Below are positions 26,216 through 34,607 of a stretch of 64,000 nt of DNA, one piece after another; within the stretch, counting starts at the first letter, position 1; each line of letters starts with the position of its first letter. A model generated the notes under the pieces. The model searched no databases. It saw nothing but the letters and a program-made list of their open reading frames with translations, and was not told the DNA's origin. The stretch covers positions 2,360,074-2,424,073 of the forward strand of contig FN543093.2 in assembly GCA_000027065.2 (NCBI GenBank). The letters are read 5' to 3'. The translations under genes were made by a program, and so were the position numbers. The stretch comes from Cronobacter turicensis z3032 (GTDB lineage: Bacteria > Pseudomonadota > Gammaproteobacteria > Enterobacterales > Enterobacteriaceae).

Positions 26216-27259
26216 TTAGCGCTTATCTTTATCGCCCCTGTTTTTGGCAGGGGCGTTTGCACCCAGCTCCTCGCGACTTAATACCCGATACCAGGTAAAT
26301 TTATCGCCGGTCGTGCACTTCACCGCCACGCCGTGCAAATCCCCGTCCTTCAGGAAAAACCCACGATATTGATTTTCACCCACCGCTAAATAACGCGCCT
26401 TTTCACCGAGATCATAAATCGTCTGGTAGCGATCGCCGCAACGAAACGTAGTGCGGGTATCAAACTGATAAAAGGAATTTAATAACGCGCCGCCCAGCGT
26501 GCGGGTATTAGCCATAATTAAGCCTGATAAAATGCAGGTAAATGCCACGATAAATATATATTGATTGTCCATGGAGAGCTTGGCCCGTTTCTTGCGATTT
26601 TTCAGGTTCGCCTCCATCACGCCTGCAATGACAATCACAATTAAATAGGCAATATTCACCATGATGAATGCCGCCAGAAATAACGTCATTGACCAGGTGG
26701 TATACGGGAGCTGCGCGGCAGAAATATCCCAGGATTCAAGCAAAATGCCGCTGGCGATCATTCTGGCAAGAAACAACACCAGCGCCAGCAGCAGGGCCAG
26801 TGCTTTGTTCAGTAGCGATGCAGCGAGCGGCGAGAGGACCGAAAGACAAAACAGATAAGACAGGAGCAGGCTGAACACGCCGAAAAAGCAAGAAGCAGCC
26901 ACCAGAGACCAGACGATAATCCCTGGCGCGTGCGCGACCGCCAGTAAAAAGCTTAAAGAGATGGAAAGCATGGCGGTGCGAGACAGCGCTACCGAGGCTT
27001 TCACTTTGCTGTTCTGCTTGCGCGGCAGAAAACACTTCAGACGTTTGCGCTCATGGGTATGAAACGCCGCGCGTCCGTAGTATTCAATAATATACGCACA
27101 CACCCACAGCATATTAAACCAGATGGCTACGCCGACCAGCGACGGGTGATGTGTTTTATTCGCTATCGCGAGCAGAAAGAGCGTAATGAACCAGTTAATA
27201 CACCAGAAGAGAATAAGCGCGGGCAACTGGCGCGAGAATTTATGCAATAAGCCAAACAT
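26216..27259 (-). CDS. Multi-pass membrane protein of unknown function
   Basis: I do not recognise this 347-residue protein. It has about seven hydrophobic segments, starting with LPALILFWCINWFITLFLLAI and including LSFLLAVAHAPGIIVWSLVAA, FSLLLSYLFCLSVLSPLAAS and FIMVNIAYLIVIVIAGVM. A soluble C-terminal domain of about 90 residues follows, with two cysteines (TTFRCGDRY and VAVKCTTGD) that could pair outside the membrane. A highly basic cytoplasmic loop (LKNRKKRAKLS) precedes the last helix. Its codons use more A and T than neighbouring genes, suggesting later acquisition. AAGGAAAGG precedes the ATG at 27259. It stands where E. coli has ompN and micC. Confidence 0.7.
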   Translation of the reverse strand: MFGLLHKFSRQLPALILFWCINWFITLFLLAIANKTHHPSLVGVAIWFNMLWVCAYIIEYYGRAAFHTHERKRLKCFLPRKQNSKVKASVALSRTAMLSISLSFLLAVAHAPGIIVWSLVAASCFFGVFSLLLSYLFCLSVLSPLAASLLNKALALLLALVLFLARMIASGILLESWDISAAQLPYTTWSMTLFLAAFIMVNIAYLIVIVIAGVMEANLKNRKKRAKLSMDNQYIFIVAFTCILSGLIMANTRTLGGALLNSFYQFDTRTTFRCGDRYQTIYDLGEKARYLAVGENQYRGFFLKDGDLHGVAVKCTTGDKFTWYRVLSREELGANAPAKNRGDKDKR

Positions 27260-27482
27260 GACCTTTCCTTAAGTCATAAAACCCTACACTTTAATGAGAA
27301 ATATTCTGGCCTGCAACCTGACCATAAGGATGTAATTCCGCGCCGTGATTATTTTTTAAAACCGCCACCATCGCCGATTCCCCTGCTTAATGTCAGGATA
27401 TCGCCAGGTATAATCTGAAGTTGAAATTCGCTATACTCCGCCGCCTGCCTGTAAGGGCTTCACGTAAACTCGGGGAAATAAG

Positions 27483-27560
27483 ATGCATACTTTAGGGATG
27501 ATTATTGGCGCGCTGCTGGTGGTTTTTATTGTTATGGCTGTCAAAAAGCGTAAGCGTTAA
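27483..27560 (+). CDS. 25-residue single-span small membrane protein
   Basis: A 25-codon frame encodes one hydrophobic helix (LGMIIGALLVVFIVMAV) followed by the basic tail KKRKR. This is the classic layout of small inner-membrane proteins with a cytoplasmic C-terminus. GGGGAAATAAG lies just upstream, a -10-like TATACT is at 27432-27437, and a strong terminator follows at 27582. The full promoter-gene-terminator unit makes translation likely. I cannot match it to a named small protein. The function is unknown. Confidence 0.6.
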   Translation: MHTLGMIIGALLVVFIVMAVKKRKR

Positions 27561-27581
27561 TACATCAGCATTGCTGCAAAC

Positions 27582-27614
27582 AAAAAGCGCCGCCTCCCTG
27601 CGGCGCTTTTTTTT
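27582..27614. terminator. Bidirectional terminator
   Basis: AAAAAGCGCCGC (27582-27593) pairs with GCGGCGCTTTTT (27600-27611) around a six-base loop, with eight T on one side and five A on the other. It ends the small-protein transcript and, read leftward, the alcohol dehydrogenase operon, whose stop codon it overlaps. Confidence 0.9.
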
Positions 27615-28644
27615 ACAGCGACATATCAACCACGATGCGGCCGGTGATTTTCCCGTTACGCATACGAGCGAAAATATCGTTGATATTCTCCAGCGGCTCG
27701 ACCGCAATTTCCGCCGCCACTTTGTTATGCCCGGCGAAATCGAGCGCCTCCTGCAAGTCTTTACGCGTGCCCACAATCGAGCCGCGCACCGTCGTGCCGT
27801 CCAGCACCATATCGAAGATAGAGAGATCGAATTTGCCCGGCGGCAGGCCGTTTAACACCATGGTGCCGCCACGGCGCATCATTGTTGTGGCCTGCGCGAA
27901 CGCTTTTGGCGAGACCGCCGTCACCAGCACGCCGTGCGCGCCGCCGAAGGTGTCATGGAAATAGCTGCCCGGATCGACTTCCAGCGCGTTGGCGACGACC
28001 TGCGCGCCGAGGCGTTTCGCGAACTCCAGCTTATCCTTGTCGATATCCACCGCCGCCACGTTCAGCCCCATGGCGTTGGCGTACTGAATAGCCAGATGCC
28101 CTAACCCGCCAATACCGGAAATCACCACCCAGTCGCCCGGTTTGGTGTCGGTCATTTTCAGCCCTTTATAGACCGTGACGCCCGCGCAGAGGATTGGCGC
28201 AATGCTGGTGAATTCAACATTATCCGGCAAGATGCCGACGTAATTGGCATCCGCCAGGCAATACTCCGCAAAGGTGCCGTTCACCGAATACCCGGAGTTT
28301 TGCTGGCCGTGACAGAGCGTTTCCCAGCCGCTTAAGCAGTGTTCGCAATGGCCGCAGGCGGAATAGAGCCACGGCACGCCGACGCGATCGCCCTCTTTAA
28401 TGTGCGTCACCCCCTGACCGACCGCCACGACGTGGCCTACGCCTTCGTGCCCCGGAATAAACGGCGGGTTCGGTTTCACCGGCCAGTCGCCTTCCGCCGC
28501 GTGTAAATCGGTATGGCAGACGCCGGTCGCGGCGATTTTCACCAGCACTTTACCCGGCGTCACTTCCGGCACCAGCACTTCCTGGATCTCCAGCGGCTGC
28601 CCGAAGGCTTTTACCACGGCCGCTTTCATTTTCATCACTTTCAT
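27613..28644 (-). CDS. Zinc-dependent alcohol dehydrogenase (AdhP/AdhA type)
   Basis: This is a 343-residue medium-chain NAD-dependent alcohol dehydrogenase. Catalytic zinc ligands are the Cys in TGVCHTDLH, the His in PGHEGVGH and the Cys in PILCAGVT. The structural zinc site is [15 protein letters not shown] (about residues 100-114). The Rossmann motif is [14 protein letters not shown]. It resembles bacterial ethanol-active AdhA/AdhP enzymes but is not a close copy of E. coli AdhP. GAGG lies six bases before the ATG at 28644. It is the second gene of an operon, 32 bp after an aldehyde dehydrogenase, so together they would oxidise a primary alcohol to the acid. Confidence 0.9.
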   Translation of the reverse strand: MKVMKMKAAVVKAFGQPLEIQEVLVPEVTPGKVLVKIAATGVCHTDLHAAEGDWPVKPNPPFIPGHEGVGHVVAVGQGVTHIKEGDRVGVPWLYSACGHCEHCLSGWETLCHGQQNSGYSVNGTFAEYCLADANYVGILPDNVEFTSIAPILCAGVTVYKGLKMTDTKPGDWVVISGIGGLGHLAIQYANAMGLNVAAVDIDKDKLEFAKRLGAQVVANALEVDPGSYFHDTFGGAHGVLVTAVSPKAFAQATTMMRRGGTMVLNGLPPGKFDLSIFDMVLDGTTVRGSIVGTRKDLQEALDFAGHNKVAAEIAVEPLENINDIFARMRNGKITGRIVVDMSL

Positions 28645-28676
28645 CAGTCACCTCGTTAACGGGTCGTTCGGATGGA

Positions 28677-30197
28677 TCAGAAAAGGTTCAGAGGCTGGAT
28701 GTCATAGCTGACCAGCAAATTTTTCACCTGCTGGTAATGCTCCAGCGCTTTCTTATGGGTTTCGCGGCCGATACCGGAATTTTTATAACCACCGAACGCG
28801 GCATGCGCCGGATAGAGGTGATAGCAGTTGGTCCAGACGCGGCCCGCTTTGATTTCGCGGCCCATACGCCAGGCAAGATTGGTGTCACGTGTCCACAGGC
28901 CCGCGCCAAGGCCAAATTCGGTAGCGTTCGCCAGCTTCAGCGCCTCATCGGCGTCTTTAAAGGTGGTGATACCGATAACCGGCCCGAAAATCTCTTCCTG
29001 GAAGAAGCGCATGTCGTTCTCGCCTTTAATCAGCGTCGGCTCAATGTAGAAGCCCTTCTCCAGCGCCGCGCCGTGGTTCAGACGCGAGCCGCCCGCGAGG
29101 ATCTGGCCGCCCTCGCCGCGCGCGATATCGATGTACGAGAGAATTTTGTCGAACTGTTCCTGAGAGGCCTGTGCGCCAATCATGGTGTCAGTGTCATAGG
29201 GGTCGCCTTTACGAATGTTGGCCATACGCGCCAGCACACGCTCCATAAAGGGTTCGTAAATCGATTCCTGAATCAGGGCGCGGGAAGGACAGGTACAGAC
29301 TTCCCCCTGGTTAAAGAAGCCCAGAATCAGCCCTTCGGCCGCTTTTTCAATAAATTCAGGCTCTGCCTGCATGATGTCGGCAAAGTAAATATTAGGCGAC
29401 TTTCCGCCGAGTTCGACGGTGCTGGGGATAATATTTTCCGCCGCGCAGGCCAGAATATGCCGTCCGACCGGCGTGGAGCCGGTAAATGCGATTTTTTCGA
29501 TGCGTTTGCTGCGCGCCAGCGCTTCGCCCGCCTCCTGCCCGAACCCATGCACCACATTCACCACGCCCGGCGGCAGCAGATCGCCAATCAGCTCCATAAA
29601 GACGGAAATGCCAAGCGGCGTCTGCTCCGCAGGTTTGAGCACCACGCAGTTGCCCGCCGCCAGCGCAGGCGCGAGTTTCCACGCCGCCATCAGGATTGGG
29701 AAGTTCCACGGGATTATCTGGCCGACCACGCCGAGCGGCTCGTAGATGTGATAAGCGACGGTGTATTGATCGATTTCCGCCACGCTGCCCTCCTGGGCGC
29801 GCAGACAACCGGCGAAGTAGCGGAAGTGGTCCACCGCCAGCGGAATATCGGCGTTCAGCGTTTCGCGGATGGGTTTGCCGTTATCCCAGCTCTCGGTGAG
29901 CGCCAGCTGTTCGATATGGCCCGCCATGCGATCGGCGATGGCCAGCAGCAAATTGGAACGCTCCTGCACGCTGGTTTTGCCCCACGCGGGCGCCGCGGCA
30001 TGGGCCGCATCCAGCGCGCGTTCGATGTCGGCGGCGCCTGAGCGCGGGAACTCCGCCACCACCGCGCCCGTCACCGGCGTGGTGTTAGTGAAATATTGAC
30101 CTTCGACTGGCTCGACAAACTGACCGCCAATAAAGTTTCCATAACGCTGTTTAAAGCTAACGAGAGCACCAGGCTGACCGGGGTGAGCATATTTCAT
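28677..30197 (-). CDS. NAD-dependent aldehyde dehydrogenase (AcoD/ExaC type)
   Basis: This 506-residue aldehyde dehydrogenase is closest in type to acetaldehyde dehydrogenases AcoD, ExaC and AldB. Motifs are [16 protein letters not shown] (cofactor pocket), [23 protein letters not shown] (general-base Glu) and [15 protein letters not shown] (nucleophile Cys). The C-terminus [30 protein letters not shown] is typical of this subgroup. The start at 30197 follows GAGGAA by six bases; upstream in-frame codons lie in the promoter region. A -24/-12 promoter stands 64 bp upstream and a divergent AcoR-like activator gene follows, so expression is probably induced by acetoin, ethanol or an aldehyde. 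Confidence 0.92.
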   Translation of the reverse strand: MKYAHPGQPGALVSFKQRYGNFIGGQFVEPVEGQYFTNTTPVTGAVVAEFPRSGAADIERALDAAHAAAPAWGKTSVQERSNLLLAIADRMAGHIEQLALTESWDNGKPIRETLNADIPLAVDHFRYFAGCLRAQEGSVAEIDQYTVAYHIYEPLGVVGQIIPWNFPILMAAWKLAPALAAGNCVVLKPAEQTPLGISVFMELIGDLLPPGVVNVVHGFGQEAGEALARSKRIEKIAFTGSTPVGRHILACAAENIIPSTVELGGKSPNIYFADIMQAEPEFIEKAAEGLILGFFNQGEVCTCPSRALIQESIYEPFMERVLARMANIRKGDPYDTDTMIGAQASQEQFDKILSYIDIARGEGGQILAGGSRLNHGAALEKGFYIEPTLIKGENDMRFFQEEIFGPVIGITTFKDADEALKLANATEFGLGAGLWTRDTNLAWRMGREIKAGRVWTNCYHLYPAHAAFGGYKNSGIGRETHKKALEHYQQVKNLLVSYDIQPLNLF

Positions 30198-30260
30198 GGC
30201 AAATTCCTCAGTGTAGCGACAATCGGTTAAGCACAGTCTGCTGTGCGGCACACAGAGATA

Positions 30261-30276
30261 AGCAGTTCTTATGCCA
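30261..30276 (-). promoter_or_regulatory. Sigma-54 (-24/-12) promoter of the aldehyde/alcohol dehydrogenase operon
   Basis: On the leftward strand the sequence reads TGGCATAAGAACTGCT, with GG and GC separated by the required ten bases. It matches the consensus TGGCAC-N5-TTGCW at most positions. It lies 64 bp before the aldehyde dehydrogenase start and downstream of an AcoR-family enhancer-binding protein gene, which requires sigma-54. Confidence 0.7.
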
Positions 30277-30398
30277 GAGTGGCGCAGCACAAATGCATCT
30301 TTTAAAAATATATTAAAAACAGTGTGTTGAGATTAATAAGTGCCGCGCACTGGCACGTCGTCGCGGCGTGTCGCGCGGAAAATGTCGCGGAACTGTGT

Positions 30399-30416
30399 CA
30401 TGTGTCGCAACACATG
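30399..30416. promoter_or_regulatory. Inverted repeat, probable AcoR-like upstream activating site
   Basis: CATGTGT-CGCA-ACACATG is a perfect 7-4-7 inverted repeat, with outer GTGTC/GACAC bases extending it imperfectly. It lies about 125 bp upstream of the sigma-54 promoter, the usual enhancer distance, and about 50 bp before the activator gene, where it could also allow autoregulation. Confidence 0.55.
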
Positions 30417-30467
30417 AGACACCAAAATGCTACATATTTGAAACATGTACACTTACCGGAGAACGCC

Positions 30468-32273
30468 ATGCCGCACAGCGCCTCGTTGACCTCCGCAGGC
30501 TTAACGCCGTACTGCGACGAGCTGTCTTTTCCGTGTCTGCTGAACGACTCCTGGCAGCGCAGCCAGCGCTACGGGCTGACCCGCGACGACGACGCCACCT
30601 CGTTTGTGAGCCGCGCCCTGCTTGAAGAAGCGCGATCCCAGCATGGCTGGCTGCAACAGCTGGCCCGCCCGCTGATGCAGCGGCTCGGCGAAAGCCTTAA
30701 CCGCGCGCCGTCGGTCGTGGTCGCCTCTGACGATACCGGCCTGGTGCTGGATACCTTCGGCAATAACCAGTTTCTGCATAAGGCGCAGCGTGTGGCGCTC
30801 GCGCCCGGCAATCTGTGGGGCGAACATGCGCGCGGCACCAACGCCATCGGCACCGCGCTGGCGCTGCATGCGCCGTGCGAAGTCCACGGCAGCCAGCATT
30901 TTCTCAATCAGAACGCCGGGCTTTACTGCTACGGCGTGCCGGTGTTTCGCCCGGACGGACAGATCGCGGGCGTGCTCGATCTCTCGACGCCCGCCCGTCA
31001 GCCGGTCGCGGAGGCAGGCCGTCTGATGCGCCAGGCCGTGCGCCAGCTGGAGCACGACTGGGTTATCGCGCAACTCGACGCACAGCAGTGGCTGCTGCGC
31101 CTGCACACCGATCCCGCCGCTCTCGGCTCAGCCCAGGAACTGTTGCTGGCGTTCAGCGATAACCGGCTGGTTGCCGCCAATAAACTGGCGATGGATGAAT
31201 TCAAGCTTTCCACCGCGCATATCGGCACCCTCTCCCTCGACGCGCTGTTCCCGCAGGCGCTGCCCGCAGGCGATGACGACGCGCTTACCGCCATTAATCA
31301 GCGCCGCTACCACGCCCGCCGTCAGCTTCCGGCGCGGCGCGTCTGGGCCGCGCATCCCGCGATCGCGCAGGACGAAGAGAGCGGCGTTGAGACCGCCAAG
31401 GCGTTGCGCCTGCTGAACGCGGGCATCGCGCTGTGCATTACCGGCGAAACCGGCTGCGGTAAAGAGCACCTGAGCCGCCGCCTGCACCAGCAGAGCCAGT
31501 GGCGCGACGGCCCGTTCGTCGCCATTAACTGCGCCGCGCTGCCCGAGCAGCTGATTGAATCGGAGCTTTTCGGCTACCAGCCTGGCGCGTTCACCGGCGC
31601 CAGCAGCCGCGGGTATATCGGTAAAATCCGCGAAGCCGACGGTGGCGTGCTGTTTCTTGATGAAATCGGCGATATGCCGCTTGCGATGCAGACCCGCCTG
31701 TTGCGGGTGCTGCAGGAGAAAAAAGTGGTTCCGCTCGGCGGCACCCGCGCTGTGCCGGTGGCGTTTACGCTTATCTGCGCCACCCACCGCCCGCTGGACG
31801 AAATGGTGGCGCGCGGCGCGTTTCGCGAAGATCTCTTTTACCGTATTGAAGAGTACCGGCTGCGCATACCGCCGCTGCGCGACTGGCCCGCGCTACCGCG
31901 CTTTGTACAGCGGTTATGGCAGGAGCTGGGCGGCGCGCGGCGCGGCGTTACGCTCTCTGCCGGGCTGGTGGAACATATCGCGCGTCTCCCCTGGCCGGGG
32001 AATGTGCGCCAGCTCGCGAGCCTGCTGAAAGTGCTGCTGGCGCTGGCCGATGAGGGTGACGTTGTCACGTTACGCGACCTGCCGCCCCCCTATTGTTCCG
32101 TAGACGGACATAAAGAAACGGCGCAGCCTTCAGAGAATGCTGCGCCGGATGTGGACGCCGTGTTACAGAGCGTGAATGGCAATATGAGCCTGGCAGCGCG
32201 TAAGCTTGGCGTCTCGCGCAGTACGCTCTACCGGCGGCTTGAGAAGCAGCGCGCTAGCGCAGACGCCCGCTGA
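30468..32273 (+). CDS. Sigma-54-dependent activator, AcoR-like
   Basis: This 601-residue enhancer-binding protein has an N-terminal GAF sensor region (about residues 75-200, with GNLWGEHARGTNAIGTALA). A central AAA+ ATPase spans about 310-540 and a C-terminal Fis-type helix-turn-helix about 560-597 (NMSLAARKLGVSRSTLYRRL). Walker A is GETGCGKEH. The sigma-54 contact loop GAFTGA is intact, and Walker B is GGVLFLDEIGD. The ATG at 30468 follows GGAG by six bases; earlier in-frame codons overlap the regulatory repeat. It is divergent from the dehydrogenase operon it probably activates. AcoR relatives respond to acetoin, ethanol or glycerol; the ligand here is open. Its 3' end overlaps the convergent isomerase gene by 20 bp. 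Confidence 0.92.
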   Translation: MPHSASLTSAGLTPYCDELSFPCLLNDSWQRSQRYGLTRDDDATSFVSRALLEEARSQHGWLQQLARPLMQRLGESLNRAPSVVVASDDTGLVLDTFGNNQFLHKAQRVALAPGNLWGEHARGTNAIGTALALHAPCEVHGSQHFLNQNAGLYCYGVPVFRPDGQIAGVLDLSTPARQPVAEAGRLMRQAVRQLEHDWVIAQLDAQQWLLRLHTDPAALGSAQELLLAFSDNRLVAANKLAMDEFKLSTAHIGTLSLDALFPQALPAGDDDALTAINQRRYHARRQLPARRVWAAHPAIAQDEESGVETAKALRLLNAGIALCITGETGCGKEHLSRRLHQQSQWRDGPFVAINCAALPEQLIESELFGYQPGAFTGASSRGYIGKIREADGGVLFLDEIGDMPLAMQTRLLRVLQEKKVVPLGGTRAVPVAFTLICATHRPLDEMVARGAFREDLFYRIEEYRLRIPPLRDWPALPRFVQRLWQELGGARRGVTLSAGLVEHIARLPWPGNVRQLASLLKVLLALADEGDVVTLRDLPPPYCSVDGHKETAQPSENAAPDVDAVLQSVNGNMSLAARKLGVSRSTLYRRLEKQRASADAR

Positions 32274-33324
32274 TATCGCCAAGCGCGTCGATGGCCGCCT
32301 GCGGGTAGCCTGCGGCGCGCAGCGGCGCGACAATCTCCTGCGCCAGATCCGGCACGTAACTCACCAGCAACTCTCCTTTGCCGCAAAACTCCGCTTCGCC
32401 GAGGGCGGCGGGCAGGATAACGCTCTGCGCGCGCGCAAGCGTCATCACCGCGCCATTCGGGGTGTGAAGGGTTACCGGCGCGCCGATGTTGGTGACAATA
32501 CGCACCGAGGAGAAGTGGTAGTCGTAGCAGGTGTCGAAGCGCCAGCGCTCCAGCGCGAAGTAAGGCCCGGCGCAGCACAGCAAACGTTGAACGGCGGCGC
32601 ACTCTTCCAGCACCAGCCCGCGCTGCGGCTGGGTCAGCAGTTCCGGGCGCAACTCTTCCAGCAGTTTATCGATGTTACTGGCCTGCTCGTCAGGCGGTAC
32701 CGGCGAGCCATCTTCCATATTCCACGGCATCGCGTGCTGCTGAATATCAGACGTCTGTTCTATTTCATAGATCAGCGTATCCGGCCCGAAGGCGTGCAGC
32801 TGGCCGCCCGGCACATAAATCGTATCACCGGTTTTCAGCGGCAGGCGGTACATGACGCGGTCGTAATCGCCCGCCAGCAGCGCCTCGCGGATCGCCGCTT
32901 TTTTCACGCCAGTTTTGATACCGACAAGACAGGTGGCGCCGGGTGCCGCCCAGAGAATATGCCAGGCCTCGGTTTTACCGTTGGGCTGATTTTCCAGGCG
33001 CTGCGCCGTGTCGTCGTTCGCGTGCAGATGCACCGGCAGCATGCCGCTGCCGTCGATAAATTTGCTGAGTAGCGGAAAGTACGGGCCGCGCCAGCCAGGC
33101 GCGACCAGTTCATCGGGATAGCGCGTCGTCAGCTCACGCAGCGACATGCCGGCGAATTCGCCATTGGTGACGGTCGCTATCATGCCATCGACGTCACTAA
33201 CCTCCCAGGTTTCAGCGATGCGCGATTCCGGCAGCTCCGCCTTACCGAGCTGCGTTTTGATGCGCGTGCCGCCGAAGATGTGGGTCGCGAGCGGCGTCGT
33301 CAGCGTAAGCGGATAGTTGAGCAT
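32254..33324 (-). CDS. Class I mannose-6-phosphate isomerase, short Bacillus-like form
   Basis: This 356-residue cupin enzyme interconverts mannose-6-phosphate and fructose-6-phosphate. Zinc ligands are recognisable in LPVHLHANDDTA, GKTEAWHILWAA and VPGGQLHAFGP. The last block also holds the active-site segment followed by LIYEIEQTSDIQQHAMPWN. The sequence differs from enterobacterial ManA and looks like the shorter form common in Firmicutes. It may therefore be a second isomerase in this genome, possibly serving a local sugar pathway. The start at 33324 follows GGAGAGAGGG. It is 16 bp downstream of the SDR gene, suggesting co-transcription. Confidence 0.85.
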   Translation of the reverse strand: MLNYPLTLTTPLATHIFGGTRIKTQLGKAELPESRIAETWEVSDVDGMIATVTNGEFAGMSLRELTTRYPDELVAPGWRGPYFPLLSKFIDGSGMLPVHLHANDDTAQRLENQPNGKTEAWHILWAAPGATCLVGIKTGVKKAAIREALLAGDYDRVMYRLPLKTGDTIYVPGGQLHAFGPDTLIYEIEQTSDIQQHAMPWNMEDGSPVPPDEQASNIDKLLEELRPELLTQPQRGLVLEECAAVQRLLCCAGPYFALERWRFDTCYDYHFSSVRIVTNIGAPVTLHTPNGAVMTLARAQSVILPAALGEAEFCGKGELLVSYVPDLAQEIVAPLRAAGYPQAAIDALGDISGRLR

Positions 33325-33340
33325 CCCTCTCTCCTTTTTA

Positions 33341-34198
33341 TCAGATAACCGCCTGGCCGCCCGTGACGGCAACGGTCGCGCCGGAGACATAGCTTGCCTC
33401 GTCGCTTGCCAGCATCACATAGACCGGCGCCAGTTCCGCTGGCTGACCGGCGCGAGCGAGCGGCACCTGGCTGCCAAACTCTTTGACCTGCTCCGGCGGC
33501 ATCGTGGACGGGATAAGCGGCGTCCAGATGGGGCCCGGCGCGACGGCGTTCGCGCGAATGCCTTTTTCGGCGAGCAGCGCGGCCAGGCTGCCGGAGAAGT
33601 TCACGATAGCCGCTTTGGTGGCGGAATACGCGATGAGCTTAGGCTTCGGCTGGTCGGCGTTGACCGACGCGGTGTTGATGATGGAACCGCCCGCCGGCAT
33701 ATGCGGCACGGCCGCTTTGCAGATCCAGAACATGCCGTAGAGGTTGGTTTTCATGGTGCGGTCGAACTCTTCATCGCTGATTTCATCCAGCGAATCGCGG
33801 GTCATCTGGAACGCCGCGTTGTTGACCACAATGTCGATTTTCCCGAATTCCTCGGCGGCTTTTTGCACCAGCGCGCGGCAGTGAGCGGCGTCGGTGATAT
33901 CGCCAGGCACCAGTATCGCTTTGCGGCCCGCTTCTTCCACCAGACGCGCGGTGTCTTTGGCATCGTCATGTTCATCAAGATAAGAGATCAGCACATCGGC
34001 CCCTTCACGGGCATACGCGATAGCGACCGCGCGGCCGATGCCGGAATCACCGCCGGTAATGATGGCGGCTTTACCGGAGAGGCGCCCGGAGCCTTTATAG
34101 CTCGTTTCGCCGTGATCGGGCTGCGGCTGCATCTTCGCGGTGCTGCCTGGGACATTCTGCTGCTGTTCAGGGAATGGCGGTTGTGGACGTGTCGTCAT
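33341..34198 (-). CDS. SDR-family oxidoreductase (YghA-like)
   Basis: This 285-residue short-chain dehydrogenase resembles E. coli YghA and Bacillus stress-induced YhdF/YdaD. A proline- and glutamine-rich leader of about 45 residues (TTRPQPPFPEQQQNVPG) precedes the Rossmann core. The cofactor motif is TGGDSGIGRAVA. The NNAA motif reads VVNNAAFQM, and the catalytic Ser-Tyr-Lys is in NTASVNADQPKPKLIAYSATKAA. The product probably uses NADP(H) and reduces aldehydes or similar compounds. The ATG at 34198 follows AGGAG. It is likely transcribed with the isomerase gene behind it. Confidence 0.88.
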   Translation of the reverse strand: MTTRPQPPFPEQQQNVPGSTAKMQPQPDHGETSYKGSGRLSGKAAIITGGDSGIGRAVAIAYAREGADVLISYLDEHDDAKDTARLVEEAGRKAILVPGDITDAAHCRALVQKAAEEFGKIDIVVNNAAFQMTRDSLDEISDEEFDRTMKTNLYGMFWICKAAVPHMPAGGSIINTASVNADQPKPKLIAYSATKAAIVNFSGSLAALLAEKGIRANAVAPGPIWTPLIPSTMPPEQVKEFGSQVPLARAGQPAELAPVYVMLASDEASYVSGATVAVTGGQAVI

Positions 34199-34308
34199 GG
34201 TTTGTTCTCCTGTTTCTTTTCCTTTCGCGCCGGAACGTAAACAGTGCGAAAGACATCCGGGTTTCAGGAACCTGACGCTTATCAGCGCCAACGATAAAAT
34301 CAGGTTTC

Positions 34309-34335
34309 AGTATAGTTGACGAGATATTTATGCAA
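34309..34335 (-). promoter_or_regulatory. Promoter of SDR-isomerase unit, sigma-S-like
   Basis: On the leftward strand TTGCAT is followed 15 bases later by CTATACT, a -10 with the C at -13 favoured by sigma-S. It stands about 110 bp before the SDR start. Relatives of this SDR are general-stress genes, which fits. Confidence 0.4.
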
Positions 34336-34339
34336 GCGA

Positions 34340-34607
34340 AGCGGGAAACCAAACGGGTAAATTTTACCCGGCGCGGACGATTATTTTGGTGGGGTGATGC
34401 CATGCGGATCGCGTTATTAGCGAGGCGGAGCCTGCAGGGCAAATTTAATTTATTAACAAAGACTTATAATTGATTAATTCATCCATGCCGACGTGAAAAA
34501 TATTACGCGAGGCGCGCCGGTTTTTATTATTTTTCACTGGATGAGAAAGCGCTGATAAATCCGGGCCGCGCGGACGCTGCGTAGCCCGGCGTTTAAAAAA
34601 ACCGCGT
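34340..34607. other. Gap upstream of the SDR gene, no gene seen
   Basis: This AT-richer stretch holds no convincing coding frame. Near its right end (about 34563-34595) GGGCCGCGCGGACGCTGCGTAGCCC forms a hairpin followed by GGCGTTTAAAAAAA. It may end leftward transcription from the EEP gene at 34608, since on that strand the stem is followed by few T. Confidence 0.5.

Noticed and set aside
28737..30041. A 434-codon frame opposite the aldehyde dehydrogenase.
   Set aside because: Same reason: the dehydrogenase has complete catalytic motifs, while the antisense product matches no family.
30345..30365. A second -24-like TGGCACG near the activator gene start.
   Set aside because: The GC expected ten bases after GG is displaced by one base, so it is not a valid sigma-54 promoter.
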